DNA of 13,155 nucleotides from Halovenus sp. (GCA_028274925.1 JAQCNR010000271.1:1-13155), one strand, 5' to 3'. Counted from the stretch's first letter, positions 5,685 to 13,118 are shown. Translations and numbers: made by a program. Notes: generated by a model from the letters alone, not told the origin.

Positions 5685-6949
5685 TGTCGCAACTGTCCAT
5701 CGACGGCGAGTCGCTGCGGGCGGCCATCGAGCAGACGGCGACGTTCGGTGCCGTCGACGCGGCCGAGGGGCGGGGCCGCACCGCGCTGCCAGCAAGTGAA
5801 GCCAACGGCGCAGCACGAGCGTACTTCTGCGAACGACTCCGCGAGGCGGGACTCGACGTCAGAGTCGACGCTGTTGGCAACATCGCTGGCCGGTGGACGC
5901 CTCCGTCGGCCGACCCCGAGGCTGACCCAGTCGTTGCCGGGAGCCACCTGGACTCCGTCCCCCGCGGCGGTATCTTCGACGGCGTTCTCGGGGTGTATTC
6001 CGCACTGGAAGCCGTCCGTGCGATTCAGGAGAGCGACGCGACCCCAGTTCGACCGCTCGAAGTCGTCTGTTTCACCGGCGAAGAGGGCACTCGATTCGCA
6101 GATGGCGTGCTCGGTTCCTCGGTTGCGACCGGCAAACGAAGCGTCGAGGACGCGCTGGCACTGTCCGACGGTGACACGACACTCGAAGCCGCCCTCGACG
6201 CAATTGGCTACCGCGGCACGGGTCGACTCGACGCCAGCGACTGGGACGCGTGGCTCGAACTCCACATCGAGCAGACAACACGCCTCGCCGACGCGGGCGT
6301 ACCGCTCGGCATCGTGACTGACATCACCGGCACCACCCGCTGTCACGTCACCATTACAGGCGAGGCTGACCACTCCGGCACGACTGCGATGGACGACCGG
6401 ACGGACGCGCTCGCGGCCGCCAGCGAACTCGTCCTGGAGGTAGAGCGCCGAGCAACGGAAACCGCCGAGACGGGCACTGGGACGGCCGTTGGAACTGTCG
6501 GCAGCCTCGACGTGGAGCCCAACGTTGTCAACGTCGTCCCCGGAGAAGCCTCGTTGCAACTCGATATTCGGGCGACCGACCAGCGAGAAATCCAGCGCCA
6601 ACTCGACGCTGTTCGCCGACTGCTCGACGCCCTCGAACGCCACCGTGGCGTCTCGACATCGCTCACCTGTGACTACGATGTCCCGCCGACGGCGATGTCC
6701 GAGCGCTGCCAGCAGACCGCCGCCGACGCCGCCGCACAGCGCGGGATTCCGACGCGGCGGGTCCACTCCGGGGCTGGCCACGACACGATGCAGGTTGCCA
6801 CTGTGACCGACGCCGGACTGCTGTTTGTCGCCTCCGAGAACGGCCACTCGCACTCGCCGAAAGAACTGGCTCGCTGGGAGGACTGTACCGCTGCGACGAC
6901 TGTCCTCGCCGACGCGCTGCTTGCCCTCGCAACTGAGACACGTACATGA
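5684..6949 (+). CDS. M20 family Zn-dependent amidohydrolase (allantoate amidohydrolase / N-carbamoyl-amino-acid hydrolase type)
   Basis: This 421-residue protein has the length and motif order of the AllC/HyuC/AmaB group of peptidase family M20. These enzymes release ammonia and CO2 from carbamoyl or ureido groups using two metal ions. The metal ligands are visible: H88 in GSHLDSVPRGG, D99 in IFDGVLGV, the Glu pair 133-134 in CFTGEEGTRF, H194 in LELHIEQ, and the C-terminal NGHSHSPKE near residues 386-394. The dimer/lid segment with GEADHSGTTAMDDRTDA and SGAGHDTMQVA is also present. Substrate choice between allantoate, ureidoglycolate-type ureides and N-carbamoyl amino acids cannot be fixed from sequence. 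The xanthine-dehydrogenase-like genes nearby favour a purine ureide (inference). The GTG start is chosen by the ribosome binding site. The stop overlaps the DUF3830 start as ATGA, so the two genes are translated together. Confidence 0.9.
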   Translation: MSQLSIDGESLRAAIEQTATFGAVDAAEGRGRTALPASEANGAARAYFCERLREAGLDVRVDAVGNIAGRWTPPSADPEADPVVAGSHLDSVPRGGIFDGVLGVYSALEAVRAIQESDATPVRPLEVVCFTGEEGTRFADGVLGSSVATGKRSVEDALALSDGDTTLEAALDAIGYRGTGRLDASDWDAWLELHIEQTTRLADAGVPLGIVTDITGTTRCHVTITGEADHSGTTAMDDRTDALAAASELVLEVERRATETAETGTGTAVGTVGSLDVEPNVVNVVPGEASLQLDIRATDQREIQRQLDAVRRLLDALERHRGVSTSLTCDYDVPPTAMSERCQQTAADAAAQRGIPTRRVHSGAGHDTMQVATVTDAGLLFVASENGHSHSPKELARWEDCTAATTVLADALLALATETRT

Positions 6950-7359
6950 TCGAACTCGATATCGACGGTACGACCCTGACGGCCGAACTGCACGACGACC
7001 GAGCACCCGAATCCGTCGCTGCTGTCCGGGAGTTTCTCCCGCTGCACTCGGAGTTGATGCACGTCCGCTGGAGCGGTATCGCGACGTGGATCAACATCGA
7101 CGAAATCGAGTTACCGGAGATTCCCCGGGAGAACCACACGGTCTACCCCTCGCGAGGTGACCTCTTGCTGTACCCGGGCTATCGCAACGAACAGGAGATT
7201 TTGCTGCCCTGCGGGCCGACCTGTTTCAAGAGTCCGGCCGGCGAACTGGCGGGCAACCATTTCGCCAGCGTGGACGCCAGCGCCGAGCAACTCAAAGAGA
7301 TCGAGGAAACCACGTTGCGCGACGGGATGCTGGACGTAACTATCCGCGAACGCGACTGA
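6946..7359 (+). CDS. DUF3830 family protein (predicted cyclophilin-like fold)
   Basis: This 137-residue acidic protein is of a family I know as DUF3830, whose members adopt a cyclophilin-like barrel and often sit beside hydantoinase, carbamoylase or allantoate-hydrolase genes. Typical features are the start MIELDIDGTTLTAEL, SVAAVREFLPLHSEL (residues 18-32), HVRWSGIATWINI (39-51), and PSRGDLLLYPGYRNEQEILL (68-87) followed by PCGPTCFKSPAGELAGNHFA. The ATG overlaps the M20 stop codon in ATGA, so coupling with the hydrolase is likely. Its function is not established to my knowledge. A ligand-binding, isomerase or racemase-like helper for the ureide enzyme is conceivable. It has no signal peptide and no membrane segment. 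Confidence 0.8.
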   Translation: MIELDIDGTTLTAELHDDRAPESVAAVREFLPLHSELMHVRWSGIATWINIDEIELPEIPRENHTVYPSRGDLLLYPGYRNEQEILLPCGPTCFKSPAGELAGNHFASVDASAEQLKEIEETTLRDGMLDVTIRERD

Positions 7360-7373
7360 GGCTGAGGAAGGTC

Positions 7374-7379
7374 TAAATA
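7374..7379 (+). promoter_or_regulatory. Putative TATA box of the xdhC gene
   Basis: TAAATA is centred about 26 bp before the ATG at 7402 in the 42-bp gap after the DUF3830 gene. The xdhC gene may therefore have its own leaderless promoter in addition to read-through. A direct repeat TACGT (7378-7382 and again just before the ATG) lies here. Confidence 0.5.
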
Positions 7380-7401
7380 CGTCGGCCTGTGGATACGTAG
7401 T

Positions 7402-8544
7402 ATGGAGCGTGCGACCCCGCGCGACGTAACCGACAGGGATGTCTTCGAGTTTCTCCGCGAGCAGCGCGAGACGGGTGCAACAGCGGCAGTGGCAACAGTC
7501 GTCGACGTCGAGGGTTCCGCCTACCGCCGTCCCGGCGCGAAACTCGTGGCGACGGCCGAGCAAACCCGCGGTGCCATCACGGCTGGCTGTCTCGACGGCC
7601 CGGTGTCAGAACTGGCTACCGAAGCCCGCGATGCAGGAACAATCTCGGTCGAAACCTTCGACATGACGGCTGAAGAGTGGGGGCTTGGGCTGGGCTGTAA
7701 CGGCGTCATCGACGTGCTGGTCGAACCGCTGGACAACTCGTTCGACCCGGTGCTCGCGGCACTGGACGCCGGGGAGTCTGCGGCGGTGCTCACAGTGCTG
7801 GACAGCGACGACGAGACGGTTCCGCGTGGCTCTCGCACAGTCCTTCGCGACGGCGAGGCTGAGACCGGGACCGACCGGGCTGGGCTGCCGGACGACGCCC
7901 TCGCCAGCCTCCGAGACACCGCGGCCAGCGTCGCTGAGTCTGGGGCTGGCGTCGTCCTCACCATCGAGCGAGAGGCGGGTGACCTGCGCGTCTTTCTCGA
8001 TGGGGTCGAGCCCTCCCCAGAGCTGTTGCTGTTCGGGGCACAGGGCGACATCAACCCCATCGCTCGGCTGGGTGCACAGGCTGGCTTCGAGGTGACGGTG
8101 GCCTCGCCCCGGGGTGGGCGGGCCGACGCTGAGCAGTACCCACACGCACACCGCGTTCGTGCAACGCACCCGGACGACGTTGCCGAACTGGTCGACACAC
8201 CCGAACACACCTATGCGGTGCTGGCCTCGCACAACCTCATCGACGATAGGCTGGCCCTCGATGCCCTTCTCACGGAGACTGCAGTCCCGTATATCGGATT
8301 GATGGGGCCGCGCAAACGCTTCGAGGACCTCCGGGCGAACGCTGCCGAGGCGGGCCGAACGTTCACCGAGGCTGAACTGGAGCGCGTCTCGACACCGGTC
8401 GGACTGGACCTCGGAGACGGCAGTCCGACGGGGGTTGCCATGAGCATCGTCTCGGAACTGCTCGCGGTGGCCAACGACGCGACCGGTGGCCGTCTCAGCG
8501 AGGGGTCGGGACCCGTCCATCCTCGGCCGAATCTCTCGGGCTGA
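7402..8544 (+). CDS. xdhC: XdhC/CoxF family molybdenum-cofactor maturation protein
   Basis: This 380-residue protein has both halves of the XdhC family. The N-terminal XdhC/CoxI domain contains VVDVEGSAYRRPGAKLV (33-49), AGCLDGPVSE (61-70) and LGLGCNGVIDVLVEP (95-109). The C-terminal Rossmann-like domain contains LLLFGAQGDINPIARL (208-223), YIGLMGPRKRFEDLR (297-311) and PVGLDLGDGSPTGVAMSIVS (332-351). XdhC proteins bind the molybdenum cofactor, support its sulfuration by a cysteine desulfurase, and insert it into xanthine-dehydrogenase-family hydroxylases. The family Cys that binds the cofactor is probably one of C63 or C99. The gene sits directly upstream of the 2Fe-2S and Mo subunits, which fits a dedicated chaperone. 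No MobA-like nucleotidyltransferase domain is fused to it. It is cytoplasmic. Confidence 0.93.
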   Translation: MERATPRDVTDRDVFEFLREQRETGATAAVATVVDVEGSAYRRPGAKLVATAEQTRGAITAGCLDGPVSELATEARDAGTISVETFDMTAEEWGLGLGCNGVIDVLVEPLDNSFDPVLAALDAGESAAVLTVLDSDDETVPRGSRTVLRDGEAETGTDRAGLPDDALASLRDTAASVAESGAGVVLTIEREAGDLRVFLDGVEPSPELLLFGAQGDINPIARLGAQAGFEVTVASPRGGRADAEQYPHAHRVRATHPDDVAELVDTPEHTYAVLASHNLIDDRLALDALLTETAVPYIGLMGPRKRFEDLRANAAEAGRTFTEAELERVSTPVGLDLGDGSPTGVAMSIVSELLAVANDATGGRLSEGSGPVHPRPNLSG

Positions 8545-8562
8545 GCGGGAAAACTGCCGACC

Positions 8563-8600
8563 CTTTGGACCATTCATGTCAGGATTTCATATATCCAAAG
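8563..8600. promoter_or_regulatory. Inverted repeat abutting the Mo hydroxylase promoter
   Basis: CTTTGGA (8563-8569) and TCCAAAG (8594-8600) form a perfect 7-bp inverted repeat with a 24-bp centre. The half-site centres are 31 bp apart, close to three helical turns. The right arm touches the TATA-like box at 8602 and covers the place where the BRE would be. This suggests a repressor site, or a hairpin that ends xdhC transcription. A nested GGAT / ATCC pair is at 8582-8585 and 8593-8596. Confidence 0.5.
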
Positions 8601-8601
8601 C

Positions 8602-8609
8602 ATTTAATC
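8602..8609 (+). promoter_or_regulatory. Putative TATA box of the 2Fe-2S / Mo subunit operon
   Basis: ATTTAATC is centred about 29 bp before the ATG at 8635, fitting a leaderless transcript of the two hydroxylase subunits. Confidence 0.6.
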
Positions 8610-8634
8610 AAGATGGTGTGCAATAAGCAAAAGA

Positions 8635-9198
8635 ATGAGCCAAGCCGGCACAGAGATTCATCTGACACTCAACGGTGAAGACGTAACGTTCGAGGCCGCA
8701 CGCTCCGACACGCTGCTGGATGTCCTCCGTGACAACAGCTATACAGGCGCAAAGCGCGGCTGTGACACCGGAGACTGCGGCTTCTGTACCGTGGTCGTCG
8801 ACGGAGACCCAGTCAAATCCTGCATCCGTCCGGCCGCACAACTCGACGGAGCGGAGGTAGAGACAATCGAGAACCTGGGAACACAGGACAGTCTCGACCC
8901 ACTGCAGTCGGCCTTCGTCGACAACGCGGCCCTCCAGTGTGGGTTCTGTATCCCCGGCATGATCATGCGCTCGAAGGTTCTCCTCGAAGAGAATCCCGAC
9001 CCCACCGAGGCGGAGATTCGCGAGGCGCTCTCCGAGAACCTCTGTCGGTGTACCGGATACGAGAAAATCATCGACGCCGTACAGGACGCGTCGAGTCGGA
9101 TGGCAGATGGCGCGGACGTGGCAGCGGATGGTGGCCGACTGCCCGACGAGCAGGGCTGTCCGGGCTGTGACTGTCACGACGGAGGTGCAGAGAGATGA
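8635..9198 (+). CDS. 2Fe-2S subunit of a xanthine-dehydrogenase-family molybdenum hydroxylase (CoxS/XdhA small-subunit type)
   Basis: This 187-residue protein carries the two iron-sulfur clusters that pass electrons away from the molybdenum site. The N-terminal ferredoxin-like domain has C43-x4-C48-x2-C51-x11-C63 (GCDTGDCGFC), the plant-type 2Fe-2S site. The helical domain has C102-x2-C105-x31-C137-x-C139 (QCGFCIPGM and LCRCTGY), the second 2Fe-2S site proximal to the pterin. The family is usually about 150-165 residues. Here there is a C-terminal extension of about 30 residues ending in GCPGCDCHDGG, with C175, C178, C180 and H181. It overlaps the next gene as ATGA, so the two subunits are translated together. 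No FAD-subunit gene (CoxM type) is adjacent. It is cytoplasmic, with no Tat signal. Confidence 0.95.
   Translation: MSQAGTEIHLTLNGEDVTFEAARSDTLLDVLRDNSYTGAKRGCDTGDCGFCTVVVDGDPVKSCIRPAAQLDGAEVETIENLGTQDSLDPLQSAFVDNAALQCGFCIPGMIMRSKVLLEENPDPTEAEIREALSENLCRCTGYEKIIDAVQDASSRMADGADVAADGGRLPDEQGCPGCDCHDGGAER
9181..9187 (+). promoter_or_regulatory. Shine-Dalgarno site for the Mo subunit
   Basis: GGAGGTG is nearly the full complement of the archaeal 16S rRNA tail and lies 7 nt before the ATG at 9195, inside the end of the 2Fe-2S subunit gene. The same bases encode part of that subunit's last residues. Confidence 0.7.
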
Positions 9199-11636
9199 GC
9201 AAAACTGACGAACCTGAGCCAGAGGAAGAGGCTGCAGATGTCTCACTGGCCGAGGAGGCAAATCCGGTCGAGTGGGAGGAAGCAGCCAACAATCAGAAAG
9301 ACCCGGACGAGCGTCGGACGGTGTCCAAACGTGAGGAGAAAGACGACGCTCGGAAAATCGTCACCGGCGAGGCGAAATACGCGGCCGACTACGCGCCGGA
9401 GTTCCCAGACCTGGCTGGCTCGAAAATCGTCCGCTCGGATATTCCACACGGCCGCGTGACGGACCTCGATACCAGCGCGGCCGAGTCGATGGATGGCGTC
9501 TATGCCGTCCTCACGCCCGACTCGCCCGAGGTGCCCGACAAGCGCTACACCTCGGCCGGACAGTCCTATCCCGAACCGTCACCGTGGGACATGAAGGTCC
9601 TCCGCGAGAAAGTCCGCTTTGTCGGCGACCCCATCGCCGCTGTTGCCGCCGAAGACGCAGAGACAGCGAGCAAGGCCGCCAGAAAAATCAACGTCAGCTA
9701 CGAGGAGTACGACGCTGTCTTCGATACCGAGGCGGCGATGCAACCTGACGCCCCACAGATTCACGACGGCGACGACGTCGAGAACGTCCAGTCGGGCGCG
9801 GACTACGAGCGCAATATCGAGGCCCACAGTGAGGGGGAAATCGGTGACGTGGACGCTGCCTTCGAGGAAGCTGAGCAGCGAGACGACCTGACCGTCACCG
9901 AGACGGAATGGGAGACTCCCTACCAGTCTCACTGTGTCCCCGAACCACACACGGTCATCGCTCACCGTGACGAGGACAACCGCCACCACCTCATCGCCAG
10001 CACGCAAGTGCCCTACCACACCCGGCGACAACTCGCCCATCTCTTCGACATTCCAATCCGAGACATCCGGGTGTCGAAGCCACGGATTGGTGCTGGCTTC
10101 GGGTCGAAACAGGGGATGCAAATCGAGCCAATCGCACTGGCACTTTCGGAAGCCGCAGACCGGCCAGTGATGGTCGAGACGACGCGCCGCGAACAGTTCC
10201 ACGCCGTCCGAAACCGACGGCCAGCCCGCGTCTCGGTCAAAAGCGTCGTCAGCGACGATGGCGATATCGAAGCACTCGATATGGCAGCGGTCACCAACTC
10301 CGGTGCGTACGGCCCCCACGGGATGACCGTCGCCAGTGCCGTCGGCAAAAAGCCCCTGCCGCTGTACACCCACACGCCAAACATCCGCTTCCAGTTCGAC
10401 GCCGTCCACACGAACCTACCGATTGCGGGCGCGATTCGTGGCTACGGCGCGCCACAGGGCCACCTCGCCATCGAGGGGCATATGGACGAAGTTGCCCACG
10501 AACTCGACATCGACCCCATCGAACTCCGCTCGCGCAACGCTATCTCCGAGGGTGACCTCGACGTGGCCTCGGGCATTCTCAAAGAGAAAGAGTACGGCCG
10601 ACGCATCCGCTCCTGTGGGCTCAGGGAGTGTGTCGCGGAAGGGCGCGCGGCAATCGGCTGGGACGACATCGAACAGCCAGACGCGGACCACCTCCACCGG
10701 GCCTGTGGCATGGCGCTGACTATCCAGAGCAGCGGCGTCCCCGGCGACGAACTCGGGGCAGCCCACATCAAAATGAACGAGGATGGCTCCTTTATCCTCC
10801 AGACCGGCGCTGTGGACATCGGTCCTGGTGCCGATACCGTGATGGCACAGATTGCGGCCGAAGTGCTCGGCGTCGCTCCGGAGGACGTGCTCGTTCAGCC
10901 GTCGGACACGGATATCTCGCCGTTCGACCACGGCGCGTACGCGTCCTCGACAACCTACGTCACCGGACAGGCAGTCAAAAAGGCCGCCGAAGACGCCCGC
11001 GAGATGCTGTTCGAGTTCGCGTCGCGGATGCTCGACGAACCCGAATCAGCGTTCAAGATTGATGAGGACGGGGCCGTCTCCGAGCGGACTGGCGAGTCGG
11101 TTTCCCTCGAAGAGATCGGCTACGAGTCAATGTACGGCGACGAGGTTCGGGCACACGTGATGGGCGACGCGAGCCACTGCACGGAGGAGTCACCGCCGCC
11201 GTTCGGCGCACAGTTTGTCGACGTGACGGTAAACGAGGAGACTGGCGAGTTCGAGATCCACGATATGGTCTACGCTGTCGACTGTGGCGTTGCGCTCAAT
11301 CCCGACCTCGTGGAAGGCCAGATAGAGGGTGCCGTGCACATGGGCTACGAACTCGCAACCGGTGACGGCATCACGTTCGACGAGGACGGCCAGCCCGAAG
11401 TGCTCAGCTTCCGTGACTACGATATGCCGACGACCGGCGACCAGCCGCCGATCACGTCCCGAATCGTCGAGACCCACGAGCCGACCGGTCCCTTTGGCGC
11501 GAAGTCTGTCGCCGAAATCCCGGTCAACGGCGTGTCGCCGGCACTCAGCAACGCCATTCGCCGCGCTGTTGGTGCTCGCGTCACGGAGATGCCGGTCACT
11601 GCCGAGAAGATCAAGGCTGCCCTCGACGAGAAGTAA
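9195..11636 (+). CDS. Molybdopterin-binding subunit of a xanthine-dehydrogenase-family hydroxylase
   Basis: This 813-residue catalytic subunit binds the molybdenum-cytosine/molybdopterin cofactor and hydroxylates its substrate with water-derived oxygen. Domain order is normal: an a/b hammerhead domain (about 55-185), then the Mo-binding domains (about 230-813). Motifs seen are RIGAGFGSKQG (297-307), GAIRGYGAPQGH (412-423), DIGPGADTVMAQIAAEVLG (541-559), SSTTYVTGQAV (584-594) and GPFGAKSVAEIPVNG (765-779) with the catalytic base Glu774. The active-site loop is IRGYGAPQ, like xanthine dehydrogenases and other N-heterocycle or aldehyde hydroxylases, not the Cys-containing AYxCSFR of CO dehydrogenase. 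About 45 very acidic residues precede the hammerhead domain, an extension beyond the usual start. Purines are the likeliest substrate from context (XdhC, deaminase-like and M20 neighbours), but nicotinate-like or aldehyde substrates are possible. It ends 16 bp from the convergent amidohydrolase. Confidence 0.93.
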   Translation: MSKTDEPEPEEEAADVSLAEEANPVEWEEAANNQKDPDERRTVSKREEKDDARKIVTGEAKYAADYAPEFPDLAGSKIVRSDIPHGRVTDLDTSAAESMDGVYAVLTPDSPEVPDKRYTSAGQSYPEPSPWDMKVLREKVRFVGDPIAAVAAEDAETASKAARKINVSYEEYDAVFDTEAAMQPDAPQIHDGDDVENVQSGADYERNIEAHSEGEIGDVDAAFEEAEQRDDLTVTETEWETPYQSHCVPEPHTVIAHRDEDNRHHLIASTQVPYHTRRQLAHLFDIPIRDIRVSKPRIGAGFGSKQGMQIEPIALALSEAADRPVMVETTRREQFHAVRNRRPARVSVKSVVSDDGDIEALDMAAVTNSGAYGPHGMTVASAVGKKPLPLYTHTPNIRFQFDAVHTNLPIAGAIRGYGAPQGHLAIEGHMDEVAHELDIDPIELRSRNAISEGDLDVASGILKEKEYGRRIRSCGLRECVAEGRAAIGWDDIEQPDADHLHRACGMALTIQSSGVPGDELGAAHIKMNEDGSFILQTGAVDIGPGADTVMAQIAAEVLGVAPEDVLVQPSDTDISPFDHGAYASSTTYVTGQAVKKAAEDAREMLFEFASRMLDEPESAFKIDEDGAVSERTGESVSLEEIGYESMYGDEVRAHVMGDASHCTEESPPPFGAQFVDVTVNEETGEFEIHDMVYAVDCGVALNPDLVEGQIEGAVHMGYELATGDGITFDEDGQPEVLSFRDYDMPTTGDQPPITSRIVETHEPTGPFGAKSVAEIPVNGVSPALSNAIRRAVGARVTEMPVTAEKIKAALDEK

Positions 11637-11652
11637 CTAGTCGCGCTCCGGT

Positions 11653-13065
11653 TCAGTTTTCCTTGGGGATGCCGACGCGCTCGACCAAGTCTGCGGCCGT
11701 TTCCTCGCTCTCAGTGAGCAACTCGCTCGTGTCGCCCAGCGTTTGCACTGACCGGTCATCCATCAGTATCTCTCCCGCACAGAGCACCGTCTCGATTTCC
11801 GTCCCCTGTACGCCGGTGACCAGGGCGTGTACCGGGTCCGGGGCCGGCGTGAGGTGTGGTTTGTTCGTGTCGAGCACGGCAATGTCGGCCTGTTTTCCGA
11901 CTTCGAGTGAGCCAAGGTCGTCAGCGCGGCCGATGGCCCGTGCCCCGTCGATGGTGAGCATGTCGAGCGCTGTCTGTGTGTCGAGGACGCCCGGGTCGCG
12001 ATGGAAGCCTTTGTGTGCGGCTGACGCCGCCCGCACGTCACCCAGCGGGTTGACCGTGTCGTTCAGATTGGCGTTGTCTGTCCCCAACCCGACAGTGACG
12101 CCGTTTTCGAGCATCCTGACGACCGGCGCGAACCCGGTTGCCAGCCGCATATTCGCGAAGAAATTGTGTGCCACTTTCGTGTCTGTCGCCGCGAGTCGTC
12201 GCACGTCGCCGGCGTCAATCTGGACGCAGTGGCCGAGCAGTGTCCGCTCGCCGAGATACCCGACGTTGCGCAGGTACTCGATGCTCGACAGCGAAACCTC
12301 CTGCTCTTGGGCTTCGGCCTCGGACATGTGTGCGGTGGTCATCACGTCGTACTCCTCGGCGAGTCGGGAGGCTCCCCGAAAGCCCTCGGCTGAGGTCGTT
12401 TCGAGGACGATTGGCGAGGGCCAGATTGATTGGCGGCCGTCGGCGCTGCCGTGGCGGGCCTCGATGAGCCGTTCCGTCTCACTCAGCGCTGTCTCGGTGT
12501 CGATGGTGAGGCGGTCGACGTGCGCGTGGTCGACGCTCGGGTCGCGGGCCTGAATATCGCCGAGTAGCTTCGCGAACGCGTCGTCTGGCGAGACGTCGGC
12601 GAAGCCAGCGCCGTAGACGTTCCTGACGCCAGCCTCGTCGTAGACATCGAGTTTCGCTTCGATTGCTGACCAGTCCTCCCAGAGCACCTCGGTGTCGGCT
12701 TCGACGAACGTCGTCACGCCTGCCCGGATAGCCTCCGTGCAGTACAGCCGTGCCGCGACGGCGTGTTCCTCGGGCGTCATCGCGATGGAACTGGGTCGTT
12801 TGATATTGTACAGCCAGTCGTAGAGGTCACGGTCCGGGTCGAAGGCCCCGCGCAGGAGAATGTCGGAGACGTGAACGTGCGCGTCGATGAGTCCGGGGAT
12901 AATCATCCCGCCCTCGGCGTCGATAACGTGGTCAGGGTCAGCCTCGACCTCACGCCCAACGGCAGCGATGGTATCGTCTCTGACCAGCACCGCCCCGTCG
13001 GAGAGGACGTCTCGGTCCTCGTTCTGCGTGACTACTGTGCCGTTCGTGAGCAGCGTCTCCGTCAT
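11653..13065 (-). CDS. Amidohydrolase of the Atz/TrzN/SsnA/guanine-deaminase-like group
   Basis: This 470-residue protein is a TIM-barrel metal-dependent amidohydrolase. It has the small beta-sandwich at both ends: MTETLLTNGTVVTQNEDRDV at the start, and LGSLEVGKQADIAVLDTNKP near 384-403. The metal ligands are H63 and H65 in GLIDAHVHVSD, H246 in TTAHMSEAEAQE, H279 in LLGHCVQID and D330 in VGLGTDNANLND. The strand-7 segment reads VAHNFFANMRLATG (298-311), where relatives usually have a His-Cys-Pro-x-Ser-Asn pattern, so the active-site wall is unusual. Group members deaminate or dechlorinate aminated rings: guanine, cytosine, methylthioadenosine, triazines. Beside a xanthine-dehydrogenase-like enzyme a purine deaminase role is plausible, but this is inference. 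It is transcribed towards the Mo subunit gene. Its ATG overlaps the stop of a 17-codon ORF as TAATG. Confidence 0.9.
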   Translation of the reverse strand: MTETLLTNGTVVTQNEDRDVLSDGAVLVRDDTIAAVGREVEADPDHVIDAEGGMIIPGLIDAHVHVSDILLRGAFDPDRDLYDWLYNIKRPSSIAMTPEEHAVAARLYCTEAIRAGVTTFVEADTEVLWEDWSAIEAKLDVYDEAGVRNVYGAGFADVSPDDAFAKLLGDIQARDPSVDHAHVDRLTIDTETALSETERLIEARHGSADGRQSIWPSPIVLETTSAEGFRGASRLAEEYDVMTTAHMSEAEAQEQEVSLSSIEYLRNVGYLGERTLLGHCVQIDAGDVRRLAATDTKVAHNFFANMRLATGFAPVVRMLENGVTVGLGTDNANLNDTVNPLGDVRAASAAHKGFHRDPGVLDTQTALDMLTIDGARAIGRADDLGSLEVGKQADIAVLDTNKPHLTPAPDPVHALVTGVQGTEIETVLCAGEILMDDRSVQTLGDTSELLTESEETAADLVERVGIPKEN

Positions 13066-13118
13066 TACTGCACCCCGTCGCGTCGGTCCGGTCTGTCTGT
13101 GGCCTCAGTCAGTTGCAT
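13065..13118 (-). CDS. Possible 17-residue leader ORF coupled to the amidohydrolase
   Basis: ATG at 13118 opens 17 codons (MQLTEATDRPDRRDGVQ) whose TAA stop shares one base with the amidohydrolase ATG. A weak TATA-like TTTAG at 13143-13147 is centred 27 bp before this ATG, so a leaderless transcript could begin exactly at the short ORF. An in-frame TAG lies at 13143-13145, so it is not simply the tail of a longer gene in this frame. It may be a translational-coupling leader or chance. Confidence 0.3.
   Translation of the reverse strand: MQLTEATDRPDRRDGVQ

Noticed and set aside
5531..7006. A 491-codon open frame on the minus strand opposite the M20 gene
   Set aside because: It is the antisense of a clear M20 gene with all its metal-binding motifs. 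Its translation is Arg/Gly/Cys-rich with no recognisable domain, as expected from GC-rich shadow frames.
9195..11636. CO dehydrogenase large subunit (CoxL form I)
   Set aside because: The active-site loop is IRGYGAPQ rather than AYxCSFR, so CO oxidation is not supported.
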